Assembly (NCBI GenBank): GCA_934661135.1
Contig: CAKUJA010000005.1
Coordinates: forward strand, 1-38,662
Direction: 5' to 3'
Source: an uncultured Oscillospiraceae bacterium
Lineage (GTDB): Bacteria; Bacillota; Clostridia; Oscillospirales; Oscillospiraceae
DNA length: 38,662 bases
A program made the translations under genes and the position numbers. The notes under the pieces are model-generated. The model did not search any database. It worked only from the letters and a program-made list of their open reading frames with translations, and was not told the DNA's origin. Shown in pieces: positions 8,053 through 15,790 of the stretch (positions are counted from its first letter, which is position 1; every line of letters begins with the position of its first letter).

Positions 8053-8457
8053 ATGGCAAACAGGAAAATTAAATTTCCGCTTTGGCTTATGCCGGAAACA
8101 AAGGCGACAGTTGAACGTCTCTACCGGCAGAATGGATGCAGCAGCCAGAGCGAGTTCATGGAAAGGGCAATTCAGTTCTACTGCGGTTATCTGCAAAGCG
8201 AATACGCTGGAGACTTCCTGCCGAAGATCCTCGGCGAAACGCTGGAGGCCATCCTCAGTATGTTCGGTGACCGCATCGGGCGGTTACTGTTCAAGCAGAC
8301 CGTGGAGCACAATGTGATGAACCACATTCTCGCCAGCGATACGGATATTGATGCCGCGACATATCAGAAGATGCGAGGCATGAGCTATCAGGAAGTCGTG
8401 CAGACACATGGACAGATTTCATTCCCGGAGGTCCTGCGGAAGGAGAAGGCACTCTGA
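8053..8457 (+). CDS. Ribbon-helix-helix accessory protein
   Basis: 134 residues. The N-terminal 50 residues fit a ribbon-helix-helix DNA-binding domain (KFPLWLMPETKATVERLY, then SSQSEFMERAIQFYCGYL). The C-terminal part (DFLPKILGETLEAILSMFGDRIG and ISFPEVLR) is almost identical to the element B homologue at 37055-37462. ATG 8053 has GGAGGGAAATTAGC upstream; the frame is open far upstream through the non-coding block but that extension is not conserved. RHH proteins of this kind serve as relaxosome (MobC-like) or partition accessory factors. No relaxase is present, so its partner would be elsewhere. Confidence 0.75.
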   Translation: MANRKIKFPLWLMPETKATVERLYRQNGCSSQSEFMERAIQFYCGYLQSEYAGDFLPKILGETLEAILSMFGDRIGRLLFKQTVEHNVMNHILASDTDIDAATYQKMRGMSYQEVVQTHGQISFPEVLRKEKAL

Positions 8458-8475
8458 GCGAACACGGTTCAAAAT

Positions 8476-8499
8476 CTGCACCGCCATAGACAAAGAAAA
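8476..8499 (+). repeat. Junction repeat, copy 2 (24 nt)
   Basis: Second copy of the 24-nt repeat, beginning CTGCACCGCCATAG. It lies between the RHH gene and the first integrase. In element B the equivalent position is occupied by copy 4, with about 5.3 kb of cargo inserted on the RHH side of it. Confidence 0.6.
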
Positions 8500-8602
8500 C
8501 CGAAATGATAACTTTCTGATAACTCTCCGCGCGGGAGGTTGCTATTGTATCTCCCGCGTGATAGTTGTTAGAGAAAAGACATAAAAGAAAGGAGTTCTGC
8601 AT

Positions 8603-9802
8603 ATGGGAAAACGGCGACCGTCCGGAGACGGGATGGTCAGGAAGCGCGACGATGGGCGCTGGGAAGGGCGCATCGTCGTGGGGCACAAGGCAAACGGCGA
8701 CCCGATCTTCCGGCACGTCTACGCGAAGACGCAGAAAGCGCTGACGGAAAAGCTGCACCAGAGCATTGAATGCTATCAGGACGTGGAGCTGACCGAGGAC
8801 AGCCGCATGACGCTGGGCGAGTGGCTGGACCGCTGGCTTGCGGAATACAAGGACGGCACGATCCGGTCGGGCACGCTGGAAGGCTACCGCAATTATATCG
8901 AAAACTACATCAAGCCGCAGCTCGGCGGCAAGCAGGTTTCGCTCATCACGACGCAGGACGTGCAGCGGATGTACCGGCGGCTGAAATCCGGCGGGCGTGT
9001 GCGCGAGGACGCCGAGGGCAGTAAGCGCCTCTCCGACTCGACCGTGCGGCACATCCACACGATGCTGCACGGCGCGATGAAGGCTGCGGTGCAGGCGCAC
9101 ATCATTCCGAAAAATCCGACCGAGAACGCGACTGCGCCGAAATCCAACTACAAGCCGATGCAGGTACTGAACGAACAGGAGCTGGACACGTTCCTGCAAG
9201 CGGTTCAGAAGGACGATATCTGGCGGGATTTCTTCTACACGGAGCTTATGACCGGCCTGCGGCGCGGCGAGATCTGCGCGCTCATGTGGCGCAACTTCGA
9301 CGCGAAGGCCGGGACGCTCGGAATCTCCCGGACGCTGCACAGCAAGGGGCAGGGCATCTACGCCCTCGGCGACACGAAAACGAGCCAGGGCAACCGCACG
9401 ATCATCCTGCCGGAAAGCGTCGCGGCGCTGCTGCGGGCGCGGAAGAAAGCCTCCATCAGCCAATGGATTTTTCCACAGCCGACCAGCCCGGAACTGCCGA
9501 TGAATCCGGGGACAGCATACCGGCGGCTCAAAACGCTGCTGGAGGAAGCGGGCCTGCCGAGCATTCGCTTCCATGATCTTCGTCATACATTCGCGACACA
9601 CGCCCTCACCAGCGGCGTGGACGCGAAAACGCTGGCGGGGATTCTGGGTCACACGAACGCCAGCTTCACGCTCGACACCTACACGCACGTCACGCCGGAT
9701 ATGCGCGAAGCCGCGGGCGGCATCGTCGGCGGCTTCATGGAGGATTTATTCGGAAAGGAGTTAAAGCCTTGGCAAAGAAGCGAAAAGCAGGCGACGGACT
9801 GA
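8603..9802 (+). CDS. Tyrosine recombinase/integrase (first of a tandem pair)
   Basis: 399 residues with the usual Tn916-type layout: N-terminal arm-binding repeat (GDGMVRKRDDGRWEGRIVVGH), core-binding SAM-like domain (LGEWLDRWLAEYKDGTIRSG), and catalytic domain. Catalytic motifs are complete: Arg in TGLRRGEICALMW, Lys in GDTKTSQGNRTIIL, HDLRHTFA, ILGHTNAS and the Tyr in LDTYTHVTP. ATG 8603 follows AAAGGAG. The gene overlaps the second integrase by 34 bp. It should catalyse site-specific integration and excision, perhaps at the neighbouring tRNA-Pro; which of the two enzymes does so cannot be told from sequence. Confidence 0.93.
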   Translation: MGKRRPSGDGMVRKRDDGRWEGRIVVGHKANGDPIFRHVYAKTQKALTEKLHQSIECYQDVELTEDSRMTLGEWLDRWLAEYKDGTIRSGTLEGYRNYIENYIKPQLGGKQVSLITTQDVQRMYRRLKSGGRVREDAEGSKRLSDSTVRHIHTMLHGAMKAAVQAHIIPKNPTENATAPKSNYKPMQVLNEQELDTFLQAVQKDDIWRDFFYTELMTGLRRGEICALMWRNFDAKAGTLGISRTLHSKGQGIYALGDTKTSQGNRTIILPESVAALLRARKKASISQWIFPQPTSPELPMNPGTAYRRLKTLLEEAGLPSIRFHDLRHTFATHALTSGVDAKTLAGILGHTNASFTLDTYTHVTPDMREAAGGIVGGFMEDLFGKELKPWQRSEKQATD

Positions 9803-11193
9803 TCCGCCAGCGCGCGGACGGACGCTGGGAGGGGCGGTACGTTGTCGGCTACGACGATCACGGCTACCCGAAAACAAAGGCCGTCTTCGGCAAGAGCAAG
9901 CGCGAGTGCGCCGAAAAGCTGGCGGCGCTCAAGGCGCAGCTCGGCGGCATTCCGTCGGACAAGCTGCGGCCGGAGATGCGCTTTGCCGACTGGCTGGATT
10001 ATTGGTACGAAACGCACTGCAAGCCGAATATCCGAGCCTCGACGCAGTCCGGCTACGAAGACCGCATCCGCCTGCACATCAAGCCGGAGCTGGGCGAGAT
10101 TCCGCTGAACAGGCTGACGCAGAACGACCTGCAGCAGTTTTACGCGCGGCTGAAAAAGAGCGGCCGCAAGACGCGCACGGAATATTATGGTAAGGGGCTG
10201 TCCGATCGCATGGTACGGATGTGTCACGCGACCTGCCGCTCGGCGCTCCAAAGGGCTGTGCAGGATGGACTTATCCGCACCAATCCCGCCGAGGGCTGCA
10301 AGCTGCCGCCCAAAAAGGCGCGTGAGATGCAGGTGCTGGCGCGGGATGAATTGCAGCGGTTTCTTATTCAGGCGCAAGCCGAAGGGTATTACGAACTGTT
10401 CCTGCTGGATCTGGCGACAGGCCTGCGGCGCGGCGAGCTGCTGGCGCTGCAATGGAATGACCTCGATTTTGAAACGGGCGTCCTCACGATCAGCAAACAG
10501 GTCAGCTTGGTTCGCGGCAAGATCGTGATGAGCGTGCCGAAGACGAAAAGCTCCATCCGCAAGCTGGTGCTGCCGCCCGCCGTCGTGCAGGTGCTGAAAG
10601 AATACCGCGAAAGCGTCCACTCCCGCTGGATGTTCCCGTCACCGGTGCTGGAGGATCTGCCGCTCAACCCCGGTTCGGTCTACGACCGATTGCAGCTGAT
10701 TCTGGAGCACGCAAACTGCAAACAGGTGCGTTTTCACGACCTCAGACACACGTTCGCAACGTTGGCGCTGCAAAATGGGATGGACGTGAAAACGCTCTCC
10801 GCCATGCTGGGGCATGTGTCGGCAGCCACGACGCTGGACATTTACACGCACGCAACCTCTGATATGCAGCACGCCGCCGCGCGGAAGATCGACTGCGGCA
10901 TCGGAAAGGCAGAACTCCCGGACGAGCCTGCGCCGCAGGCAAATGCGCCCGCCATCGTTGACTTTCAGCCTTACATGGGCAAAGTCCGCAAGCCCGGAAC
11001 GGGCTGCATCAGCCAGATCAACGACCACCTCTTTGAAGGGCGCTACTCCCCGACATGGATCGACGGTAAAAAGCACGCCCAGAATGTGTATGCGCATACG
11101 CGCGAGGAATGCGAGGAGAAGCTGAAGGTGCTGATCGCAGAGATGAAAGCGGAGCTGGCGGAGTTGAAGCGGCAGAAGACTGACAAGCATTGA
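9769..11193 (+). CDS. Tyrosine recombinase/integrase with an extra C-terminal arm-like domain
   Basis: 474 residues from TTG 9769, preceded by AAAGGAG inside the end of the previous gene. N-terminal arm-binding repeat (GDGLIRQRADGRWEGRYVVGY), SAM-like domain, then a complete catalytic domain: TGLRRGELLALQW, VPKTKSSIRKLVL, HDLRHTFATLAL, MLGHVSAA, LDIYTHAT. About 80 residues extend beyond the normal end. They contain GTGCISQINDHLFEGRYSPT and HTREECEEKLKVL, which resembles a second copy of the N-terminal arm domain (GRWEGRY, SKRECAEKLAAL). The enzyme may therefore bind two arm sites per subunit. Only about 50% similar by eye to its tandem partner, so this is not a recent duplication. Confidence 0.93.
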   Translation: MAKKRKAGDGLIRQRADGRWEGRYVVGYDDHGYPKTKAVFGKSKRECAEKLAALKAQLGGIPSDKLRPEMRFADWLDYWYETHCKPNIRASTQSGYEDRIRLHIKPELGEIPLNRLTQNDLQQFYARLKKSGRKTRTEYYGKGLSDRMVRMCHATCRSALQRAVQDGLIRTNPAEGCKLPPKKAREMQVLARDELQRFLIQAQAEGYYELFLLDLATGLRRGELLALQWNDLDFETGVLTISKQVSLVRGKIVMSVPKTKSSIRKLVLPPAVVQVLKEYRESVHSRWMFPSPVLEDLPLNPGSVYDRLQLILEHANCKQVRFHDLRHTFATLALQNGMDVKTLSAMLGHVSAATTLDIYTHATSDMQHAAARKIDCGIGKAELPDEPAPQANAPAIVDFQPYMGKVRKPGTGCISQINDHLFEGRYSPTWIDGKKHAQNVYAHTREECEEKLKVLIAEMKAELAELKRQKTDKH

Positions 11194-11204
11194 TCGAATG
11201 GACA

Positions 11205-11246
11205 AATCGCAGCCGCCCGGTGCATGGCCTTCGGATGGCTGCGATT
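11205..11246. other. Hairpin after the integrases
   Basis: AATCGCAGCC (11205-11214) pairs with GGCTGCGATT (11237-11246) across a GC-rich loop. It lies just after the integrase stop and overlaps the -35 of the lipoprotein promoter by two bases. No T-run follows, so terminator function is uncertain. Confidence 0.45.
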
Positions 11247-11273
11247 GCGCTTTGGCAGATCGTTTGCTATAAT
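11245..11273 (+). promoter_or_regulatory. Sigma-A-type promoter for the cargo lipoprotein
   Basis: TTGCGC at 11245-11250, a 17-nt spacer, and a perfect TATAAT at 11268-11273, about 32 nt before the lipoprotein start. Confidence 0.7.
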
Positions 11274-11304
11274 GAAACAAATCAAAGTTTGTGGAGGTGT
11301 TGGG

Positions 11305-11667
11305 ATGAAACAAATTGTATCTTTATTACTGTCCCTATTTTTGATTGTGGCTTTTTCAGGCTGTCATAATAGTGTAGACACGGGAGACATGCCACCAATG
11401 ATAGATATGTACGGTCAAAAATATGTGGCTCCTAATATGCCTGTTAATGAACTACCACAAGGCTATACTTATTTGGGAGAACTGAGCAAGGAGCAAGCAA
11501 ATGGCACAGGTCTTGAAGGATGTAAAATGTATGCTGTAACGGAATTAAACAGTATTCCTGATTTTTATCTATATCAAGAGTGTGGAACACCGATTGATGA
11601 CAATACTGTGGACAGCGAAAAAATACAATGGGCATATGTTCAGTGGCTGAAAGTAAAAGCAGAATAA
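11305..11667 (+). CDS. Small lipoprotein, AT-rich cargo
   Basis: 120 residues. A lipoprotein signal peptide (MKQIVSLLLSLFLIVAFSGC) gives a lipobox with Cys20. The mature part is short and soluble (GQKYVAPNMPVNELPQGYTYLGEL, ending AYVQWLKVKAE) with no recognised domain. ATG 11305 follows GGAGGTGTTGGG. Base composition is clearly more AT-rich than the integrases before it and gltX after it, indicating separate acquisition. It is followed after 30 nt by a GNAT gene of similar composition, so the two probably form one cargo unit. Confidence 0.75.
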   Translation: MKQIVSLLLSLFLIVAFSGCHNSVDTGDMPPMIDMYGQKYVAPNMPVNELPQGYTYLGELSKEQANGTGLEGCKMYAVTELNSIPDFYLYQECGTPIDDNTVDSEKIQWAYVQWLKVKAE

Positions 11668-11697
11668 GACAAATTCCTGTTCGAGAGAGTAAACGAT

Positions 11698-12141
11698 ATG
11701 ATAATGCGAGAAGTGAACGAAAATAAAAAGCAATTTATATCATTATTGTTATTAGCTGATGAACAAGAGAATATGATTGACCGTTATCTTGAAAAAGGAA
11801 CGATGTATGTGCTTGAAGACAATGATGTAAAAGCTGAATGTGTTGTCACGGATGAAGGTAATGGAATACTTGAAATCAAGAATATTGCGGTTGATCCGAA
11901 ATATCATGGAATGGGATATGGGAAAACATTAATTGACTTTATTGCCAGCAAATATGCAGATGAATATTCTGTTTTGCAAGTCGGAACTGGAGATAGTCCA
12001 CTGACAATACCATTTTATGAAAAATGTGGCTTTGTTCGTTCTCACAAGATTCCAAATTTCTTTACAGACAATTATAATACCCCAATCTATGAGGGCGGTA
12101 TAAAGTTAATAGATATGATATATTTGCAAAGGCGTTTATAA
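11698..12141 (+). CDS. GNAT-family N-acetyltransferase (cargo)
   Basis: 147 residues. Acetyl-CoA-binding motif A is clear: IKNIAVDPKYHGMGYGKTLIDFI, followed by FYEKCGF. The C-terminus (DNYNTPIYEGGIKLIDMIYL) is typical of a small GNAT subgroup in Bacillus and Clostridia. The substrate is unknown. ATG 11698 or ATG 11704 could start it; no strong ribosome site distinguishes them. Like the lipoprotein before it, it is AT-rich. Junction repeat copy 3 and then tRNA-Pro follow directly. Confidence 0.85.
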   Translation: MIMREVNENKKQFISLLLLADEQENMIDRYLEKGTMYVLEDNDVKAECVVTDEGNGILEIKNIAVDPKYHGMGYGKTLIDFIASKYADEYSVLQVGTGDSPLTIPFYEKCGFVRSHKIPNFFTDNYNTPIYEGGIKLIDMIYLQRRL

Positions 12142-12172
12142 CTTCCAGTTTATCGAATCCGCCGTGCAAATC

Positions 12173-12196
12173 CTGCGCCGCAATAATCAAAGAATA
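12173..12196 (+). repeat. Junction repeat, copy 3 (24 nt)
   Basis: Third copy of the 24-nt repeat, beginning CTGCGCCGCAATAATC. It lies 32 nt after the GNAT gene and before the tRNA-Pro terminator, so it sits at the right-hand end of the element A cargo. Confidence 0.6.
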
Positions 12197-12227
12197 ACTT
12201 TTTGCAAAAATCAAACAATTTTCATGG

Positions 12228-12263
12228 AAAACCCGCTGAAATCATAAGATTTCGGCGGGTTTT
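12228..12263 (-). terminator. tRNA-Pro intrinsic terminator
   Basis: AAAACCCGCTGAAAT pairs with ATTTCGGCGGGTTTT (one G-T pair) around CATAAG. Read on minus it directly follows the tRNA 3' end and closes with a T-run. Confidence 0.75.
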
Positions 12264-12264
12264 C

Positions 12265-12340
12265 TGGTCCGAGTGACTGGTTTCGAACCAGCGGCCTCGT
12301 GGTCCCAAACCACGCGCTCTACCATCTGAGCTACACCCGG
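12265..12340 (-). tRNA. tRNA-Pro (UGG)
   Basis: 76 nt on minus with encoded CCA. The acceptor stem CCGGGTG/CACTCGG, D arm GCTC...GAGC, anticodon stem CGTGG/CCACG with loop TTTGGGA (anticodon TGG), and T arm GCTGG-TTCGAAA-CCAGT all pair. Its 5' half is repeated at 12495-12532. Confidence 0.95.
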
Positions 12341-12494
12341 TTATGAAATTGAAAGGTCTTACTGTCTGTAGTCAGCCATGTGGTCAAAGGCGGATTTTCG
12401 GGCAATTCCGGAAATTGTGGAAAACCCGCAAATCCCCGCGTGTCAAGGGGTTCGGGCGATTCGGCTCTGCTTGGTCGGATGAACGCTGCTGCGC

Positions 12495-12532
12495 TCCCAA
12501 ACCACGCGCTCTACCATCTGAGCTACACCCGG
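12495..12532 (-). pseudogene. Truncated copy of tRNA-Pro 5' half (attachment-like scar)
   Basis: 38 nt identical to the tRNA-Pro 5' half from the first acceptor base through the anticodon loop (ending TTTGGGA on minus). Identity stops exactly there. It lies 154 bp upstream of the intact gene in the same orientation and directly downstream of a good promoter. This fits a site-specific recombination core at the anticodon loop or an unequal tRNA duplication. Confidence 0.8.
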
Positions 12533-12571
12533 ATCTCTGCTGTCCGGCGTGCGCGCCTGACAACGCAATCT

Positions 12572-12600
12572 ATTATATCGTCTCTGCGCATAAAATGCAA
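12572..12600 (-). promoter_or_regulatory. Promoter reading into the tRNA-Pro copies
   Basis: On minus: TTGCAT (12595-12600), 17-nt spacer, perfect TATAAT (12572-12577). It points at the truncated copy first and the intact tRNA about 190 nt later. I see no equally good promoter between the two copies. Confidence 0.65.
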
Positions 12601-12639
12601 GCGTTTTCCGCGCCGCAGCCGAAAAAACAGAAGTTTGGA

Positions 12640-12668
12640 TTGACGGCGCACATAAAAAACGGTATGAT
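12640..12668 (+). promoter_or_regulatory. gltX promoter
   Basis: TTGACG at 12640-12645, 17-nt spacer, TATGAT at 12663-12668, followed by the GGAGGA ribosome site and gltX ATG. Confidence 0.7.
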
Positions 12669-12697
12669 AAGCAAAACAACACATGGAGGAATCCGAC

Positions 12698-14182
12698 ATG
12701 GATTTTTTTGAAGAAATGGAATCGCGCATTCCGAAAGGGAAGGTGCGCACACGCTTTGCGCCCAGTCCCACGGGATATATGCACGTCGGCAACCTGCGCA
12801 CGGCGCTCTATACCTGGCTAATCGCCCGCCGAAACCACGGCACGTTTATCCTCCGCATTGAGGATACCGACCAGGGCAGACTGGTGGACGGTGCGGTCGA
12901 CGTCATCTATAAGACGCTGGCCGAATGCGGCCTGGATCACGACGAAGGTCCGGACGTCGGCGGCCCGGTCGGACCATATGTCCAGTCGGAGCGCCGCGGC
13001 CTGTTCGGTAAATATGCCGAGCGCCTGGTGGAGCGTGGCGGTGCCTACTACTGCTTCTGCCAGAAGGCCGAAGATGAGCTGGCAGAGGAGGGCAAGGAGA
13101 TTAAGAAACACGTCTGCGCCTGCCGCGATTTGCCGCTTGAGGAAGCGAAAAAGCGCGTTGCAGCGGGGGAACCCTATGTCATCCGGCAGCGCATTCCGCA
13201 TGAGGGCAGCACCACGTTCCACGATGCGTCCTTCGGCGACATCACGGTTGAGAACAAGGAAATGGAAGATCAGGTGCTTCTGAAATCCGACGGCCTGCCC
13301 ACGTACAACTTTGCCAATGTCGTCGACGACCACCTGATGGGCATTACGCACGTCGTCCGCGGCAGTGAATACCTGTCCTCCGCGCCGAAATACAATCTGC
13401 TCTACGAGGCCTTCGGCTGGGACGTGCCGACCTATGTCCATTGCTCGCCGGTCATGCGCGACGCGCAGCATAAGATGTCGAAGCGCAACGGCGACCCGAG
13501 CTACGAGGATCTGATCCGCGACGGATATCTGACCGAAGCCGTGCTGAATTACGTCGCGCTGCTGGGCTGGAGTCCGAAGGGGGAGCTTGCAGAGCGCGAG
13601 TTCTTTACGCTGCAAGAGCTGGCCGAGGTGTTTGACATCTCCGGCATCTCGAAGTCTCCGGCGGTCTTCGACATCAACAAGCTGCGCTGGATGAATGCGG
13701 AGTATATGAAAAAGCTCCCGCCCGAGGTGTTTTATGCCAAGGCGAAGCCGATTTTGAAGGCGGCCATCTCCGCGCCGCAGATCGATCTCAAGGCTGTGGC
13801 GGCGCTGGTGCAGCCGCGCTGCGAGGTGCTCTCCGATTTGCCGGAACGCGTCGACTTCCTGGACAAGCTCCCGGAATACGACCCGGCGCTCTATGTCCAC
13901 AAGAAGTCCAAGACGACGCTTGAAAATTCCCTTACCAGCTTGCAGGCCATTCTGCCGGTGCTTGAGGGACTGGACACATGGACAAACGAAGCGCTCTACG
14001 AAGCGCTTGTTGCGCTGGCGGCAAAGCTGGAAGTTAAGAACGCGATCATTCTCTGGCCGCTGCGCGTCGCGGTGTCCGGTAAAGCGTCAACACCCGGCGG
14101 CGCAACCGAAATCTGTGCGCTGCTCGGCAAGCAGGAATCGATTGACCGTGTTATCCGCGGCATTGAGCTTTTGAATAAATAA
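12698..14182 (+). CDS. gltX: Glutamyl-tRNA synthetase
   Basis: 494 residues from ATG 12698, set by GGAGGA at 12685-12690 (the ATG at 12683 overlaps that site). Class I synthetase signature: FAPSPTGYMHVGNLRTALY with the HIGH-type motif HVGN at residue 29, and KMSKR at about residue 259. The catalytic Rossmann fold, connective domain (YLSSAPKYNLLYEAFGWDVP) and C-terminal anticodon-binding helices are all present, and length is normal for a bacterial GluRS. It charges tRNA-Glu with glutamate; in many Clostridia it also charges tRNA-Gln, later amidated by GatCAB (not in this window). It is a monocistronic housekeeping gene with its own promoter and terminator. Confidence 0.97.
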   Translation: MDFFEEMESRIPKGKVRTRFAPSPTGYMHVGNLRTALYTWLIARRNHGTFILRIEDTDQGRLVDGAVDVIYKTLAECGLDHDEGPDVGGPVGPYVQSERRGLFGKYAERLVERGGAYYCFCQKAEDELAEEGKEIKKHVCACRDLPLEEAKKRVAAGEPYVIRQRIPHEGSTTFHDASFGDITVENKEMEDQVLLKSDGLPTYNFANVVDDHLMGITHVVRGSEYLSSAPKYNLLYEAFGWDVPTYVHCSPVMRDAQHKMSKRNGDPSYEDLIRDGYLTEAVLNYVALLGWSPKGELAEREFFTLQELAEVFDISGISKSPAVFDINKLRWMNAEYMKKLPPEVFYAKAKPILKAAISAPQIDLKAVAALVQPRCEVLSDLPERVDFLDKLPEYDPALYVHKKSKTTLENSLTSLQAILPVLEGLDTWTNEALYEALVALAAKLEVKNAIILWPLRVAVSGKASTPGGATEICALLGKQESIDRVIRGIELLNK

Positions 14183-14185
14183 CGA

Positions 14186-14214
14186 ACGGGCGGGCAATAT
14201 GCCCGCCCGTTTTA
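14186..14214 (+). terminator. gltX terminator
   Basis: ACGGGCGGGC pairs with GCCCGCCCGT around AATAT, followed by TTTATAATT. Confidence 0.9.
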
Positions 14215-14252
14215 TAATTCTGCTTGCCGAAATGAATGTCCTTTTGAAAACT

Positions 14253-14281
14253 GCCTTTCCTTCTCCAGTAGAAGGAAAGGC
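14253..14281 (-). terminator. spoIVA terminator
   Basis: GCCTTTCCTTCT pairs with AGAAGGAAAGGC around a 5-nt loop; on minus it follows the spoIVA stop by 9 nt and is followed by AGTTTTC. Confidence 0.75.
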
Positions 14282-14290
14282 ATAAATGCG

Positions 14291-15769
14291 TTAGAGCAAA
14301 ATACAGATCATTCCGCCGGTGTTTTCGTTAATCATCCTGCTGAGCGTCCGCTGGAGCTTGGCGCGAACATCATCCGGCATCCGGGTGAGCTTTGTATTCA
14401 GGCCTTCGCTGACCAGCTCGTAGAGCGATTTTCCGAACAGGTTGCTCTCCCAGAGCTTTTCCGTGTGTTCCTCATACTCCGAAAGCAGATAATTGATAAG
14501 CTGCTCCGATTCCTGCTCACCGCCGACCATCGGACTGATTTCCGTCTCCACGTCGGCGCGCAGCATATGAATTGACGGCGCGCTTGCCTTGAGCCGAACG
14601 GCATAAGCGCCGTTTTTGCGAATGATTTCCGGCTGCTCGAGATGGACGTCGGCCGCCGCTGGCAGAACAATACCATACCCTGTTGCGCGAACCTGCGCCA
14701 GCGCTGAGGCAATTTTGTCGTATTCCCGCTTTGCTTCGGATAGCTCTGTCAGCGCTTGCAGCAGTGCGCGGTCGTCCGGCAGATCAAGGCCGGAGCGCTC
14801 GGAGAGGACGGAGAAAAACAGCGCGTCCGGGCACTTGATGTCCACAACAACCGTCCCGGTGCCAAGGTCAGCGCTGCGCAGCGTGCAGCGCTCCACGCAC
14901 TCCAGCGCGGTCAGCGGTTGCAGCGCCGGCTCTACCTGACTGATCGTGCCGATGCTTGCCGCAGTGCTTCGCAGCGCGTCAAACAACGCAGCCTTCAGCG
15001 GATGGTCGAGCGGAAGCGCCTGAAGCCAGCCGGGGAAGTAGAATTGCAGCTCTCGCGCTGGGAATTCATAGAGCAGCTCCTTGAGCACGTCCGCAATTGC
15101 TGCCGTATCCATGGCCTGACAGTCGACGGCGGTACAGCGGACACCGAAGTCGGCGCGCAGTGTCCGGCAGATCGACTGCGCCGCTTCGCTCTGCGGCGCG
15201 GTCGAGTTGACGAGTACCAGAAACGGCTTGCCTGCCGCGCGCATATCCAAGATCGCGCGCCGCTCGGCTTCTACGTAGTCCTCGCGCGGAATATCCGTGA
15301 TGCTGCCGTCTGTCGTGATGAGCAGGCCGATAGTTGAGTGATCGTCCATGACCTTTTTGGTGCCGCGCTCCGCGGCTTCTGTCATTGGGATTTCCTCTGG
15401 AAACCATGGCGTCGTTACCATGCGCGGCTTGCCGTCCTCCTCGGCACCGCTCGCGCCGGGGAGCATATAGCCAACTGTGTCAATCATCCGGACGGAAAGC
15501 GCCGTCTTGCCATCCGGACGGATTTTTACGGCCTGCTCCGGCACAAACTTCGGCTCTGCCGTCATAATCGTCCTGCCGGAAGCCGCCTGCGGCAGCTCAT
15601 CCTGCGCGCGTTCGCGGCGGTAGGAATCCTCCATGTTCGGCAGCACAAGCTGCTCCATCATACGTTTGATGAACGTGGACTTTCCGGTGCGTACCGGACC
15701 GACAACCCCAATGTAGACGCTGCCGCCGGTGCGCGCTGCAATTTGTTCATAGATAGTATGGTATTCCAT
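14291..15769 (-). CDS. spoIVA: Stage IV sporulation protein A (spore coat ATPase)
   Basis: 492 residues, the same length as the Bacillus subtilis protein. The N-terminal ATPase domain shows Walker A GPVRTGKST at residues 24-32, and a TRAFAC-like IDTVGYMLPGA. SpoIVA hydrolyses ATP to polymerise into the basement layer of the coat on the forespore surface, and its C-terminus docks to the outer forespore membrane. It lies 21 bp after the SipL-like gene, which in Clostridioides encodes its direct partner, so the two are probably cotranscribed in the mother cell. Confidence 0.97.
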   Translation of the reverse strand: MEYHTIYEQIAARTGGSVYIGVVGPVRTGKSTFIKRMMEQLVLPNMEDSYRRERAQDELPQAASGRTIMTAEPKFVPEQAVKIRPDGKTALSVRMIDTVGYMLPGASGAEEDGKPRMVTTPWFPEEIPMTEAAERGTKKVMDDHSTIGLLITTDGSITDIPREDYVEAERRAILDMRAAGKPFLVLVNSTAPQSEAAQSICRTLRADFGVRCTAVDCQAMDTAAIADVLKELLYEFPARELQFYFPGWLQALPLDHPLKAALFDALRSTAASIGTISQVEPALQPLTALECVERCTLRSADLGTGTVVVDIKCPDALFFSVLSERSGLDLPDDRALLQALTELSEAKREYDKIASALAQVRATGYGIVLPAAADVHLEQPEIIRKNGAYAVRLKASAPSIHMLRADVETEISPMVGGEQESEQLINYLLSEYEEHTEKLWESNLFGKSLYELVSEGLNTKLTRMPDDVRAKLQRTLSRMINENTGGMICILL

Positions 15770-15790
15770 AGCTTCGCCTCCTTGACAGCG

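Larger units (their letters stand above)
1..12264. mobile_element. Integrative element A (left end outside window), adjoining tRNA-Pro
   Basis: The interval carries an excisionase-like HTH gene, an initiator-like HTH gene, an RHH gene and two tyrosine integrases, followed by AT-rich cargo, and stops at the 3' end of tRNA-Pro. The gene order xis-like, rep-like, structured DNA, RHH, integrase recurs in reverse in element B, which supports a mobile backbone. No relaxase, coupling protein or type IV secretion gene is visible, so it is either mobilizable in trans, decayed, or longer than the window. The left boundary cannot be seen. Whether genes before about 5.5 kb belong to the same element is an inference from their accessory character. 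Confidence 0.6.

Noticed and set aside
8291..9688. Long minus-strand ORF (465 aa) opposite the first integrase
   Set aside because: Arg/Leu-rich shadow of a clear integrase gene; no ribosome site or domain.
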